Positions 21,280-30,754 of a DNA stretch of 50,295 nt are shown here, one piece after another; within the stretch, counting starts at the first letter, position 1; each line of letters opens with the position of its first letter. Location: NCBI GenBank assembly GCA_913777465.1, contig CAJYRQ010000094.1, forward strand, positions 1-50,295, read 5' to 3'. Origin of the DNA: an uncultured Chryseobacterium sp. (lineage in GTDB: Bacteria; Bacteroidota; Bacteroidia; Flavobacteriales; Weeksellaceae). The notes below the pieces were generated by a model. The model searched no databases. It saw only the letters and a list, made by a program, of their open reading frames with translations, and was not told where the DNA came from. Position numbers and translations under genes: made by a program.

Positions 21280-22218
21280 TTATTCCTTAATAAATTTTAA
21301 CGTTTTTACCCCTTCTGTTTCTATGAAATAAATTCCTTTGGAAAGGGCAGATACATCAATTTTTTCTTTGTCCGAAACCTGTCCTCTGGATAAAAGTCTT
21401 CCGTTGGCATCAGTGATGGTATAAGTTTTTGATCCTTTGATCGGGGCGTGAAGTTCGATATAATTTTTAGCGGGATTCGGAGCAATGCTTCCCGAAACCG
21501 GTTGTGTTTTTACCTCCTTGGTAGAAAGGGTAGAGCTGTAAAGCTGGTTGATTTCACTTGTGGAAAGTGCTCTGTTCCATATCCCTACATCGTCTATATT
21601 GGCCGCAATATAGCCTCCGCTGATGGCCCTTCCGATATAAATAGGCAAAGCAACCTGGGTTGTTGAGGTGTAGGCATTGGTATTGGTTCCTACCGATACG
21701 CCGTTTTTATAAAGCGTCATGTTCTGGTTGTTGTATACGGCAACATAATGGTCCCATTGGGAGCCTGCCGTATAAACCGGACTGTTCACCCACGTCCACG
21801 ATGATCCCTGTTTGTTGGTTCCGTAAACGATTTTAGAAGTGTCCGACTGGATAAGCCATATAAAATTGGAAGGCGCATTGGATCCGCTCATCATCGCTAC
21901 TCCGTCTGAAGTTCCCGTCCTGTTGATCCAGAAAGAGATGGAATGGGCTCCTGATTGTGAAAAAGCGTAGGACAAGGCACTATTGGTAAGATAGCTGCTG
22001 GTCCCGTTGAATGAATAAGCGGAATTGGCATTTCCGTAGCGGTCTGCCGTAAGTGTAGCGCCATTCACCGTGAGATTGTTATTGTTTCCGCTGGAATCGT
22101 TGGCATTTCCGCTGAATCCCCACCAGGCGACCAATCCTGAAGCAGGAACATACGCTGGTGTTTGCGCGTGGCAAAATCCTGCAATAAGCACACAGGCTAA
22201 CAGATAAATTTTTTTCAT
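21280..22218 (-). CDS. Secreted LamG-domain protein with T9SS sorting domain
   Basis: This 312-aa protein has a Sec signal peptide, MKKIYLLACVLIAGFCHAQ (about 1-19). A LamG/concanavalin-like domain (about 25-225) has GLVAWWGFSGNANDSSGNNN, the usual LamG opening, and GYIAANIDDVGIWNRALSTSEI, its usual end. A type A T9SS sorting domain forms the last 75 residues: IAPNPAKNYIEL, VSALSKGIYFIETE and a basic end. It should be exported and attached to or released from the cell surface, probably binding glycans. No enzymatic domain is seen. It is a single gene with its own terminator. Confidence 0.9.
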   Translation of the reverse strand: MKKIYLLACVLIAGFCHAQTPAYVPASGLVAWWGFSGNANDSSGNNNNLTVNGATLTADRYGNANSAYSFNGTSSYLTNSALSYAFSQSGAHSISFWINRTGTSDGVAMMSGSNAPSNFIWLIQSDTSKIVYGTNKQGSSWTWVNSPVYTAGSQWDHYVAVYNNQNMTLYKNGVSVGTNTNAYTSTTQVALPIYIGRAISGGYIAANIDDVGIWNRALSTSEINQLYSSTLSTKEVKTQPVSGSIAPNPAKNYIELHAPIKGSKTYTITDANGRLLSRGQVSDKEKIDVSALSKGIYFIETEGVKTLKFIKE

Positions 22219-22500
22219 AGATTATTTATTTTAACAATTCAAATATAAAAATAATATATGATAAAAATTAACCGGTTGTGGTATTTTTTATGGGATTTAC
22301 TTAAATATAATGTCTTAATTTAAGATAATAATTATTTAATAATGTTGTATTTTGAATAATTGATATTGTTTAATTGATAATGGTTTGTTAGATATATACT
22401 GAATTTCTATTTGACAGGTATCTTAAATATTCTTAAAAAAAAACAGGATAAAGGAGAAAATTCTATCTTTGGAGAGAATTGTAACCATTCGTTAAAACTA
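22219..22500. other. AT-rich spacer before the ter operon
   Basis: Divergent promoter region between the LamG gene and the ter operon. The only clear signal is TATCTTTG at 22464-22471, a perfect -7 box for the ter operon. No repeat is seen. Confidence 0.55.
22464..22471 (+). promoter_or_regulatory. -7 box of the ter operon
   Basis: TATCTTTG matches TAnnTTTG exactly, about 30 bp before the first small ORF. No TTTG is found at -33, so the promoter may need an activator. Confidence 0.5.
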
Positions 22501-22557
22501 ATGATGAAAAAGCATGAACCCATCGATCTTTTTCAGGAAAAGCTAAATGAATTTTAA
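22501..22557 (+). CDS. 18-aa leader ORF of the ter operon
   Basis: ATG at 22501 reads MMKKHEPIDLFQEKLNEF and stops at 22557, 11 bp before the TTG start of the HAD gene. It may couple translation of that weak start or be a chance ORF. Confidence 0.35.
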   Translation: MMKKHEPIDLFQEKLNEF

Positions 22558-22568
22558 CTTGTAACATT

Positions 22569-23243
22569 TTGAAAACAGATATAGACATCCGCAGTCATTC
22601 CCATTTTTCCTTTGATTTGTGGCTTACCCTGATAAAATCTCACCCTGAATTCAAAGCAAAAAGAGTGGAACTCTTCGCATCGTTTTTCGAGGTGGATAAG
22701 CCGTTTGACGAGGTAACGAAAACCGTAAAATATTACGACGACCTTTGCAATACCATCAATGAAGTCCTTGGCGGAAACGTGGATACTTACGAGATTTACC
22801 TGCTGATTCTACATGCGCTTGACGTCGATTTAAAAACGATCTGCAAAGATCAGCTGACCGAATTTTATCAGAAAAGCGAAGATTTATTCCTCGAATACAG
22901 ACCTGTGGTTATTTTTGAAAACCTCCACCAGTTTTTTGATGAAATTAAAAACCAGGGGAAAACCATTAATATTTTAAGCAATACAGGATTTATCAAAGGG
23001 AAAACCATGAGGAAATTCCTGATTGGTGAAGATCTAGATCAGTACATCGATTTTCATATCTACTCCGATGAGATCAACTGTTCCAAACCGGATCCGAAGA
23101 TCTTCCAGGAAGTAAGAAACCTCATCAGAAATCCTGAGCTGGACTTACAACAGATCCTTCATATCGGCGACAATCCGGTAGCCGACTACAAAGGCGCAAA
23201 AGATTTCGGCTTCAATGCACACCTTCTTACCCACAAAATATAA
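22569..23243 (+). CDS. HAD-fold hydrolase of the Ter module
   Basis: This 224-aa protein has motif I SFDLWLTLIKSHP (about 14-26). The nucleophile Asp is present, while the second acid is replaced by Trp, as in some DxWxT HAD enzymes. Motif II is NILSNTGFIKG (about 138-148), the lysine is in NCSKPDPKIF (about 175-184), and motif IV is HIGDNPVADYKGA (about 198-210). It probably acts as a phosphatase on a small metabolite. No ATG is available near the start, so TTG at 22569 is used. HAD and phosphoribosyltransferase genes beside TerD match the Ter-linked biosynthetic module described by Anantharaman, Iyer and Aravind. Confidence 0.85.
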   Translation: MKTDIDIRSHSHFSFDLWLTLIKSHPEFKAKRVELFASFFEVDKPFDEVTKTVKYYDDLCNTINEVLGGNVDTYEIYLLILHALDVDLKTICKDQLTEFYQKSEDLFLEYRPVVIFENLHQFFDEIKNQGKTINILSNTGFIKGKTMRKFLIGEDLDQYIDFHIYSDEINCSKPDPKIFQEVRNLIRNPELDLQQILHIGDNPVADYKGAKDFGFNAHLLTHKI

Positions 23244-23245
23244 CT

Positions 23246-24070
23246 ATGAACAAAAGATACAGCTTACATCACATTCATTCGGCGGATGAATTTACTTTTT
23301 CGCCTGAGGAATACAGCTTTTTCAAGTATGGCGATACTTCCTATGCTGAGAAATTTGCAAAAGAACTTTTCGGAGGATTTATTTCCGGACATGAATCTCT
23401 TTTAGAAACCGATAAGGAGATCGTAGTGCTGCCAAGCCCGTATATGGCGATTCCTACCGCTTCCAATTTTCTTTGCTTTTATTTTAAAAAGCATCTGGAT
23501 TTCTATTTGTTCCAGAAAGGGAAAAGGTCGAGTATCCTCTCCAAAATCAACAGAAACCATACCTATACGACGGATTACGGGAACCTGAGCTTTGAAGACC
23601 GTAAAAATTTAATTGCCAACGATACTTATTACCTGGATAAAGATTTTCTTCGGGGAAAACTTTGTATTTTTATAGATGATATTAAAATTACCGGAAGTCA
23701 TGAGTTTACCGTGAACAAAATTCTGGATGAATATAAGGTGGAAGCAGATTTTTTATTTATGTATTACGCGGAGCTGATGAATTTCGACCTGGATCCTAAA
23801 ATTGAAAACTATTTCAATTACTATGCGGTGAAAAACGTGGAGCATATCGCAGAAGTAATGGCAAAACCGGGCTTTCAGTTCAATACAAGGATTGTAAAAT
23901 ATATTTTAGGCCTGGATTCAGGTAATTTTGAGTATCTTACGTCTAAAGTAAAAAAAGAGCAGATGGATCACCTCCTGGAGCTGGCCATCAGCAACAATTA
24001 TCATTTAATAAAAGAATACGAAAACAATATAAACACTTTAACACAAACCGAATTATATTATGGCTATTAA
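23246..24070 (+). CDS. Phosphoribosyltransferase-like protein of the Ter module
   Basis: This 274-aa protein has LCIFIDDIKITGSHEFTVNKIL (in pattern, about 136-157), which holds the PRPP-binding motif DDxxxTGS of type I phosphoribosyltransferases. EIVVLPSPYMAIPTASNFLC (about 58-77) is the expected first strand. A C-terminal helical part (about 200-274) is extra. It starts 2 bp after the HAD gene and overlaps the next TerD gene by 11 bp, so the operon is translationally tight. It likely transfers a ribose-phosphate onto an unknown base in a nucleoside-like product linked to the Ter response. Confidence 0.8.
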   Translation: MNKRYSLHHIHSADEFTFSPEEYSFFKYGDTSYAEKFAKELFGGFISGHESLLETDKEIVVLPSPYMAIPTASNFLCFYFKKHLDFYLFQKGKRSSILSKINRNHTYTTDYGNLSFEDRKNLIANDTYYLDKDFLRGKLCIFIDDIKITGSHEFTVNKILDEYKVEADFLFMYYAELMNFDLDPKIENYFNYYAVKNVEHIAEVMAKPGFQFNTRIVKYILGLDSGNFEYLTSKVKKEQMDHLLELAISNNYHLIKEYENNINTLTQTELYYGY

Positions 24071-24614
24071 CTTACAGAAAGGACAGAGAGAAAATATAAA
24101 TGCACCGAAATTCACCGTAGGTTTAGGATGGGACACCAATAATACCTCTACGGGAACGGCTTTTGACCTCGATGCCTCTTTATTTTTGTTAGGCGAAAAC
24201 AAGAAGCTGGTTTCCGATAACCACTTTATCTTTTACAACAACCTGGAATCTCCGGATAAAGCGGTAATCCATTCGGGAGATAACCTGACGGGAGACGGAA
24301 ACGGGGATGATGAGCAGATTAAAATCGATTTGACTAAAATTGATCCGGCCGTAAAAGAAATTACAGTCGTGGTAACAATCCATGAGGCCGATTCCAGAAG
24401 ACAGAACTTCGGGCAGGTAAGAAACTCATTCATCAGAATCTTCAATACCGAAACGAACGAAGAAATTTTAAAATACGAGCTGGATGAGGACTTCTCCATA
24501 GAAACAGCCGTGGAATTCGGAAGAATCTACAACAGGAACGGTGAATGGAAGTTTGAAGCCGTAGGTTCCGGACAACGGGAAGGCCTTGAAAAATTTGTAG
24601 CAATCTATCAATAA
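24060..24614 (+). CDS. TerD family protein (first copy)
   Basis: This 184-aa protein starts MAINLQKGQRENINAPKFTV, the common TerD opening. Calcium-binding acidic motifs are FDLDASLFLL (about 36-45) and HSGDNLTGDGNGDDEQI (about 76-92). The family end GRIYNRNGEWKFEAVGSG (about 152-169) is intact. TerD proteins are cytosolic, can sit at the membrane, bind calcium and take part in tellurite, phage and colicin resistance. It is a paralogue of the protein at 26815. The ATG lies inside the 3' end of the preceding gene. Confidence 0.95.
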   Translation: MAINLQKGQRENINAPKFTVGLGWDTNNTSTGTAFDLDASLFLLGENKKLVSDNHFIFYNNLESPDKAVIHSGDNLTGDGNGDDEQIKIDLTKIDPAVKEITVVVTIHEADSRRQNFGQVRNSFIRIFNTETNEEILKYELDEDFSIETAVEFGRIYNRNGEWKFEAVGSGQREGLEKFVAIYQ

Positions 24615-24620
24615 TTTACC

Positions 24621-25793
24621 ATGGACAATCAGGAAAATCAACCCATAGATCCGCTGGGATCCATTGAGCCTTTAAAAACGTTCGAACCGACACCGATGGC
24701 CCCGCCGCCAAGCATGGCAACACCCGGTACACCGCCGGCTCCGCTTGTAGACCGGGACGGAAACGTAAACCTTACCCAGCTGAAATCCGAAGAGCGCCAG
24801 AAATATGAAGCGCTTGCGGATTCCATCGACGAAACCAATCCGGGATCCATTGTGAACTTCGGGGCGGATCTTCAGAGAACGCTTTCCAACCAGAGCGACA
24901 GTTTCCTTGGGAATGTAAGAAGGTCCAATTCCGGGGAAGTGGGAGAGCTGATCAATAATCTTTTAGTCGAGCTGAACTATGTAGATGTTGAAGAACTCAA
25001 CCAGAACAAATTCAAAAGCTTCCTAAGCAAGCTGCCTTTCATGAAAGGCGTGATGACCCAGATTGAGAATTTGTTTGCCAAATACGACAAGATCATCAAC
25101 AACATCGATCAGATCGCCTATAAAGTAAATGCGGGAATCATTACTTCTACAAAAGATAATGCCGTTCTGCAGACGATTTTTGAAAGCAACGTCAATGCCA
25201 TCAAGCAGATCGAAGAGCTTGTGATTATCGGGAACCTGAGAATGGAAAAGGCCGGTGCCGAACTGGCCCACATGGAAGCCAACCCGCAGGAATTCCAGGA
25301 TTACCAGATTGCCGATAAAAGGGATTTTATTGCAAGACTGGACCGCAGGCTGGCCGATCTGAAAGTGGTCCGCCTCATCATGATGCAGTCGCTTCCGCAG
25401 ATCAGACTGGTTCAGAACAACAACGTTTCGATTGCTGAAAAAGCACAGACGATCCTTACGACAACACTGCCGCTCTGGAAAAACCAGCTTTCATTGGCTG
25501 TAGCCATGTACAGGCAGCAGCAGAGCATCGAAATCCAGCAGAAGGTTTCAGCAACTACCGAAGATATTCTCAGGAAAAATGCGGAGCGTCTGGGGCAGAA
25601 CTCTGTAAATGTGGCAAGGGCCAACGAGCAGACCATTGTTTCCGTAGATGTTTTGAGAGAAACAACATCGAAACTGATCAATACGCTGAACGAAGTAAAA
25701 CAGATCCAGAAGCAGGGTGCCGAAGGAAGAAGAAAGCTGGATCAGGATCTGATGACCCTGGAGCACGAACTGAAAGCCAACGTAAGAGGATAA
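24621..25793 (+). CDS. TelA/toxic anion resistance protein
   Basis: This 390-aa protein has a proline-rich N-terminus (about 1-45, MAPPPSMATPGTPPAPLVD). A long helical TelA domain follows: LPFMKGVMTQIENLFAKYD (about 139-157), LEDR-type coils and NNVSIAEKAQTILTTTLPLWKNQL (about 268-291), which is the family hallmark. It ends in LNEVKQIQKQGAEGRRKLDQDL. There is no membrane segment. TelA is a constant partner of TerD in tellurite and stress operons. It begins 6 bp after TerD. Its molecular action is not known. Confidence 0.95.
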   Translation: MDNQENQPIDPLGSIEPLKTFEPTPMAPPPSMATPGTPPAPLVDRDGNVNLTQLKSEERQKYEALADSIDETNPGSIVNFGADLQRTLSNQSDSFLGNVRRSNSGEVGELINNLLVELNYVDVEELNQNKFKSFLSKLPFMKGVMTQIENLFAKYDKIINNIDQIAYKVNAGIITSTKDNAVLQTIFESNVNAIKQIEELVIIGNLRMEKAGAELAHMEANPQEFQDYQIADKRDFIARLDRRLADLKVVRLIMMQSLPQIRLVQNNNVSIAEKAQTILTTTLPLWKNQLSLAVAMYRQQQSIEIQQKVSATTEDILRKNAERLGQNSVNVARANEQTIVSVDVLRETTSKLINTLNEVKQIQKQGAEGRRKLDQDLMTLEHELKANVRG

Positions 25794-25806
25794 CCGCAGC
25801 AGCAAG

Positions 25807-26757
25807 GTGAATGAAGATGCCGTAAATATCATGTCCCAAAGCAAGAGAAGATTAACGAAACTTAAACTTCTCGCGAATTTTTTTGAAAATGTGGATATCA
25901 TTTCCATCTACATCAAGACGGATATTATCCACAATCTTTTTCAGGAAAACAAGGGGCTGGATTACAGCAAGCTCGAACTTTTTCACCTGCAGTTTACCGA
26001 CAGCCTGATTGAGCTTCTGACGAAGATCAAAAAGCAGAAGGAAAACGATATGCTGGCGGTGATCAATGAAATGGAGGTCAACAGCAAATACATCTCCGGA
26101 TTTGAAGAAAAACGGGTAGACGGTTTTGAGACCGACCGGAAAATGTACAGCGGTATTTTTTCCGATCAGCTGAAAAACCTCTATAACGATCTCACGGAAG
26201 ACAAATCCAGATTGAATTGGGACCATGTGATGTCTTTCCATAAAAAATATGCTGCTGAGTTCTACAGACCGGATGTTGATGAAGAATTGCTGAAATCCGG
26301 AAACTTTCCGGCCTATCAGTATCAGGAATACCGGATCGAACGGAAACTTTTGGGGCGCTTGAATATTCAGAACTTTAAAGTCCGTTTTGTTTGTGGCTAT
26401 GCAATTTCGGGCAATGAGTATGAGCTGTTCAGGATTTTCCAGACCGAAGATTATTTTATCTTTGATGTCGAAGGCCGGAAAATGTATCTCATGGAGCCTA
26501 AAAAGCTGGAGAAGCTGGATATCTCACCCAATGAATCCAATCAGGGGAGCATTATTTATCAGCTCAGAAGAAAAAACGAGCAGCTGGAAGAAACGATGAA
26601 CGAAAGAAAAAAAGTATTGCCCGAACAGGTAACCGGTGTTCTGAAAGATTATCTTAAAAATCTGGAAAATACCGACATCATGAGCAAAATGTTCGACATC
26701 AACGAAGAAACGAACATCCTCCGTGCGATGCTGAATTTAAATTTAAATAACAACTAA
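25807..26757 (+). CDS. Ter-operon helical protein of unknown function
   Basis: This 316-aa protein has no family I can name. It is rich in predicted helices, with coiled-coil character near residues 245-275 (SIIYQLRRKNEQLEETMNER). A middle segment with strands, VRFVCGYAISGNEYELFRIF (about 193-212), may be a small folded domain. It starts with GTG 25807 (ATG 25831 is an alternative) 13 bp after TelA and ends 57 bp before the second TerD. Position implies a role in the Ter complex, perhaps as a scaffold. Confidence 0.8.
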   Translation: MNEDAVNIMSQSKRRLTKLKLLANFFENVDIISIYIKTDIIHNLFQENKGLDYSKLELFHLQFTDSLIELLTKIKKQKENDMLAVINEMEVNSKYISGFEEKRVDGFETDRKMYSGIFSDQLKNLYNDLTEDKSRLNWDHVMSFHKKYAAEFYRPDVDEELLKSGNFPAYQYQEYRIERKLLGRLNIQNFKVRFVCGYAISGNEYELFRIFQTEDYFIFDVEGRKMYLMEPKKLEKLDISPNESNQGSIIYQLRRKNEQLEETMNERKKVLPEQVTGVLKDYLKNLENTDIMSKMFDINEETNILRAMLNLNLNNN

Positions 26758-26814
26758 GCAAAGATCATATTGATGCTTTGCAAAAAAACAAATTAACAAA
26801 CTAAACATAAAAAG

Positions 26815-27426
26815 ATGGCTATTAACTTACAAAAAGGTCAGAGAATAAACCTTACCAAAGAGAACGGAACTACGCTTTCGCAGGCCTGTGTAGGAATCAA
26901 CTGGGGAGCAATTGAGAAAAAAGGATTTTTCGGAGGCGTTACCAGAGAAGCGGTGGACCTGGACGGAAGCTGTATTTTATATGACGGAAATAAAAACGCT
27001 ACGGAAATCATTTATTTCGGAAACCTGAAGTCTAAGAACGGTGCCGTAAGACACAGCGGAGATGACTTAACCGGTGACGTAAACGGAAACGACGGACTGG
27101 ATAATGAAGTAATCACTGTAGATTTCAGCAATCTGGATGCTAATGTAGAACATGTGGCCCTGGTCCTGAACAGCTACAAAGGCCAGGATTTCGGAACCAT
27201 TCCTTTTGCTTCCATCAGGATTTATGAAGGGACGCCAACCAACGTAAGGGAAGTATTCGCCAAATATGATATTGCAAACGACGCCTCTTTCAAAGGTCAT
27301 GTCGCTATGGTTATGGGGGTCTTCTATAAAAGAAACGGAGAATGGAAATTCAATGCGATCGGAGATCCGACCGCCGACAGAAAACTGCAGGAAACCATAG
27401 AAACGGTAAAACAGAAATATTTGTAG
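26815..27426 (+). CDS. TerD family protein (second copy)
   Basis: This 203-aa protein opens MAINLQKGQRINLTKENG like the first copy and keeps the acidic motifs VDLDGSCILYD (about 43-53) and HSGDDLTGDVNGNDGLDNE (about 79-97). The insert WGAIEKKGFFGGVTREAVDL (about 30-49) marks the TerD/TerZ subgroup with a longer first loop. It ends FYKRNGEWKFNAIGDPTADRK. A calcium-binding Ter protein is the safe reading. Two different TerD paralogues in one operon are usual. Confidence 0.95.
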   Translation: MAINLQKGQRINLTKENGTTLSQACVGINWGAIEKKGFFGGVTREAVDLDGSCILYDGNKNATEIIYFGNLKSKNGAVRHSGDDLTGDVNGNDGLDNEVITVDFSNLDANVEHVALVLNSYKGQDFGTIPFASIRIYEGTPTNVREVFAKYDIANDASFKGHVAMVMGVFYKRNGEWKFNAIGDPTADRKLQETIETVKQKYL

Positions 27427-27559
27427 GATCAGCAGAAATTAAGAGGGGCAGCTCTAGCCAGAATTTAAATCTGTTGAATCTTAATAAAAAAATCAATTTA
27501 ATGGCAATATCTGTTTTTTACAGCTATTGCTTTTATCATATAATAACATAGAGTAAAAA

Positions 27560-28600
27560 GTGGGACAAAATACTAGCATTTTGGATCTTCATCCCGGTCT
27601 GGTTTGGGGATTCGCGGTAACGGTAGTTATCATGTTGCTCCTCGACTTGGGGGTATTCAACAAAAAAAGTCATGAGGTTTCTTCCAAAGAAGCCACCATC
27701 TGGTCAGTTGTATGGATCTCGCTGTCGATGGTATTTTCCGGCGTGGTTTATTGGGTGTACAATTCAGACCTGGGGCCAGGAAGCCATGAAGTGGCCGTAG
27801 AGAAATTCACGCAGTACCAGGCGGCTTACTGGATTGAAAAGGCACTTTCAGTAGATAACCTGTTTGTTTTCATCCTGGTTTTCGGGTTCTTTAAAGTTCC
27901 GAAATACCTGCACCATAAGGTGCTGTTCTGGGGGATTATCGGGGCACTGATCTTCAGGGCGATTTTCATTTTTGCAGGCGTAGGTTTGATTGATCTTACT
28001 TACCTGCCGGAAATGAATATCTTCGGACATCCGGTAAAAATAAATGTTGTAATGACGCTATTCGGTTTCTTTCTTGTTTATGCGGGAATCAAATCCTGGG
28101 GCGGCGGCGATGACGATGAAGACGAAGACTACAGCAATACCGCGGGAGCACGACTGATCAAAAGATTCTGGAAGGTTTCCGACAACTACGTCGGCGATAA
28201 ATTTTTCACCGTGCAGAACGGGGTGAAAATGGCGACTCCGCTTTTGGTAGTCGTAGCGGTTATCGAATTTACCGACGTTCTTTTTGCGGTAGATTCCATA
28301 CCGGCGATCTTTGCCATCTCCAATGATCCGTTTATCCTGTATACTTCGAATATTTTCGCGATTCTAGGGTTGCGTTCCCTGTATTTCCTGTTGGCGAATT
28401 TCATCCACATGTTCAGCAAGCTGCCTTACGGTCTTGCTGTGATCCTGACGTTCATCGGGGTAAAAATGCTGATTGCGCCGTGGATCCATATTCCGTCCCC
28501 GGTATCGTTGGGAATTGTAGGCGGGGTTCTGGTAATCTCGGTTATCCTGTCACTGATTTTCCCGGATAAAAAGGAAGAAAAGGAAGGACTGGAAGATTAA
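27560..28600 (+). CDS. TerC family membrane protein
   Basis: This 346-aa protein has about nine hydrophobic segments. Conserved TerC blocks are AAYWIEKALSVDNLFVFILVF (about 88-108) and VVAVIEFTDVLFAVDSIPAIFAISNDPFI (about 230-258), with acidic residues inside the membrane. An acidic loop GGGDDDEDEDYS (about 180-191) separates the halves. TerC/Alx proteins are thought to handle metal ions such as manganese and to sit with TerD at the membrane. Translation starts at GTG 27560, since no ATG is near. It is the last gene of the ter operon and is followed by a very strong terminator. Confidence 0.95.
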   Translation: MGQNTSILDLHPGLVWGFAVTVVIMLLLDLGVFNKKSHEVSSKEATIWSVVWISLSMVFSGVVYWVYNSDLGPGSHEVAVEKFTQYQAAYWIEKALSVDNLFVFILVFGFFKVPKYLHHKVLFWGIIGALIFRAIFIFAGVGLIDLTYLPEMNIFGHPVKINVVMTLFGFFLVYAGIKSWGGGDDDEDEDYSNTAGARLIKRFWKVSDNYVGDKFFTVQNGVKMATPLLVVVAVIEFTDVLFAVDSIPAIFAISNDPFILYTSNIFAILGLRSLYFLLANFIHMFSKLPYGLAVILTFIGVKMLIAPWIHIPSPVSLGIVGGVLVISVILSLIFPDKKEEKEGLED

Positions 28601-28615
28601 TCCAGTTTACTATTA

Positions 28616-28651
28616 AAACAAAGGCTTTACCATTGGGTAGAGCCTTTGTTT
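28616..28651 (+). terminator. Terminator of the ter operon
   Basis: A 16-bp stem, AAACAAAGGCTTTACC with GGTAGAGCCTTTGTTT (one T-G pair), closes a 4-base loop. It lies 16 bp after the terC stop. Confidence 0.9.
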
Positions 28652-29525
28652 ATTGTGAAAAGTTGATGGTGAATGGTCAATTCCTGCGGGTGAATGCGCT
28701 TCGCCTGTCAATTTTAAATGATGCTTCTAGTGGTTGTTGGAATGCGCAAAGACACAAGAGAACTGGACAATCATTCTGCTGAAAGGCGCAAAGAATTTAA
28801 CGATGTCAAATTTTCATACCGCTAATACTTTTAATCCTTTTAAAATTGGCGGTCTTCAATTTTATCAAAGATAAAATCCTCGCGCCTTTTCTACATAAAG
28901 TATTTAGAAAACGTTCGCGCCTTTGCGCATTCCAACAACATTATGATTCAACGACTTTGTGTACCCTTACAAGTGAAACGGCTTTGTGATACTTGTAACA
29001 GTTAGTATTAAAAGAACCTCCGTGCGCTTAGTGCTCAAAGCAAGGGTTTTGAGATCATTACCATATAAAAAAGATAAGCAATTCCATAAGACTGTAGTTC
29101 ACTATTCACCTTTAACGTCAATCATCAACTCTTACGGATCAATGGTCAATTTTTATCAGTCTAACTGGCTTTACTCTCCGACCGTGAGAAACCACCCCGT
29201 CAAAAATTCTTTCAGAATTTTCGCCACCCCTCCGGATTGGAGGGGAATTGCGGTTAAGGTATTGTTGGAAGACGCAAAGACGCAAATTGGATAATCACTT
29301 CGCTGAAAGACGCAAAGAATTTGACGCTGTCAAATTTGTATATCGCTAATACCAATTCTAAAATTTTTAATCTTTTAAAATAAGCGGTACACAATTTTAT
29401 CAAAGATAAAATCTTTGCGTCTTAAAAACATTCTGTATTTAAAAGATTTGCGCCTTAGCGTTTTTCAACATAATTTTAAGTAAAATTCACCCTTGACCAT
29501 TCACTTGCGAAGCAAAATTCACCAT
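28652..29525. repeat. Repeat-rich intergenic region
   Basis: It holds two copies of a long repeat R3 (about 28740-28935 and 29270-29475). R3 reads GGCGCAAAGAATTT, then TTTTATCAAAGATAAAATC, then CTTTGCGCC. One inverted R1 (29190-29258) and R2 segments at both ends (ATGGTGAATGGTCAATT; ACTTGCGAAGCAAAATTCAC) are also present. No gene is supported. Confidence 0.7.
29190..29258 (-). repeat. Dispersed repeat R1, copy 4 (inverted)
   Basis: ACCACCCCGTCAAAAATTC through GGAATTGCGGTTAAGGT is the reverse complement of the R1 unit at 91-165. The central GAATTTTT/AAAATTC dyad is kept. Confidence 0.8.
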
Positions 29526-30527
29526 TCACTTATTATACTTTAACAATTTGTTGATTTTCAGCCGGGTCTGCATGGAAACTTTATAGGCATCTTCCCGCAA
29601 TTTCTGCAATTTTCCGACCGGCTGGAAGAAAATCTTGCTCTCAAAAGGATTAAAGGAAAGCATTTCATTTTCGCAGGCATACGGATCAAGCAGGCTGCCG
29701 GAACCAATCTTTATTTCTCCGATTTTTATAAAAGGTGAGTTTTTCCATTCCACATTAAGCTGGTTGACAGGCTGGTCTTTCAGGTCATAACAAAGCTGGA
29801 TCATGATATCTGCCGTAAAATGTTCTGCATTTAAATAACTTTCCACAGCATCTTTTACTTTCAGCCGTCTCCCGAAATTTTTAGGGACTGATTGTGGCTT
29901 CAGCTTAATTTTCATCATGTAATCCCCCAGACGGTATACGCCCACCGAATGGTAATCGAAAGAAAGGAAAAAATCATTCCGCTTCCTCCAGAGTTTGAAA
30001 ATGTTCTTTACAAACGATCCCGTAAATGTTGAAGGAATCACCTTCATGATCTGCATCATTAAAGAAAAAGAACTCCATTTCTTGATGAAAAACCGGTTCA
30101 CCGAAGTAAACAGTTTCAGAAAAGTACTTACGGAATTAATCGGGAACAAAGGAAAATTTACCAGCGGGAAATTGGCCATCAGAATACCGTTCTCATCCTT
30201 TACCTTGACGGCGAAACCATAAGCCGGAATATCTTTTTTGCCTCTGATGATTTTCGGATGGGCATTGGAAAAGCGTATGGTGAGATCGTATTGGTCTTTA
30301 TCGAAAAACGGCTGCAGCTCTTCGGGAAGATCACGTTCGATAAGGAATACCCCTTTTGCTACGGCATAAGTTTTGGCGTGAGCATTTCGGGTGGCATAAT
30401 CAACATCACTTACGGAAGATGACTGTTCTACAAAATCGGCAATGCTTTTTTTGTTGATTTCAAGGAGTTCCTGTTCCTCATCAGTAAGCTTGTCAAAACT
30501 CTTATTATATTTTAATGGACTCGGCAT
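29526..30527 (-). CDS. Catalase-fold haem protein (catalase-related)
   Basis: This 333-aa cytosolic protein has ATRNAHAKTYAVAKGVFLIE (about 46-65), which aligns with the R-x-H-A-K-G block of catalases and places a distal His. YDLTIRFSNAHPKI (about 80-93) and PAYGFAVKVKDENG (about 101-114) continue the catalase pattern (RFS and GFAVK). FNPFESKIFFQPVGKLQKLREDAYK near the end is like FNPxxS..HRPLG of catalases. It is shorter than a true catalase (about 480 aa), so it may be a peroxidase-like or fatty-acid peroxide enzyme. It is a single gene. Confidence 0.72.
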   Translation of the reverse strand: MPSPLKYNKSFDKLTDEEQELLEINKKSIADFVEQSSSVSDVDYATRNAHAKTYAVAKGVFLIERDLPEELQPFFDKDQYDLTIRFSNAHPKIIRGKKDIPAYGFAVKVKDENGILMANFPLVNFPLFPINSVSTFLKLFTSVNRFFIKKWSSFSLMMQIMKVIPSTFTGSFVKNIFKLWRKRNDFFLSFDYHSVGVYRLGDYMMKIKLKPQSVPKNFGRRLKVKDAVESYLNAEHFTADIMIQLCYDLKDQPVNQLNVEWKNSPFIKIGEIKIGSGSLLDPYACENEMLSFNPFESKIFFQPVGKLQKLREDAYKVSMQTRLKINKLLKYNK

Positions 30528-30754
30528 TTAGTTTTTAAGTCCAATTATAACGCCAACTTTCGGCAAATGTGTTAACACAGTATTAAACATATCTGAAATT
30601 TCCGGGTTTGGAATTTATGTATTGATAATCAATTATTTGTAATAATGTAAACCACATTTAAAAATTCCTTTGCTATTGATGATGTAAAAAAACTTTCTTT
30701 CTTCAGCTTCCTTGATCCCGCGGCAAAATTCTATCTTTGTAAAAAATTTTAATT
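30528..30754. promoter_or_regulatory. Spacer with FKBP promoter
   Basis: TATCTTTG at 30732-30739 is a perfect -7 box with TTG at 30712-30714 (17-bp gap). The FKBP start is 16 bp on. The rest is AT-rich, and the divergent catalase-like gene starts on the left. Confidence 0.6.

Noticed and set aside
29995-30222. 75-aa ORF antisense to the catalase-like gene
   Set aside because: It lies wholly within a well-supported CDS and has no independent signals.
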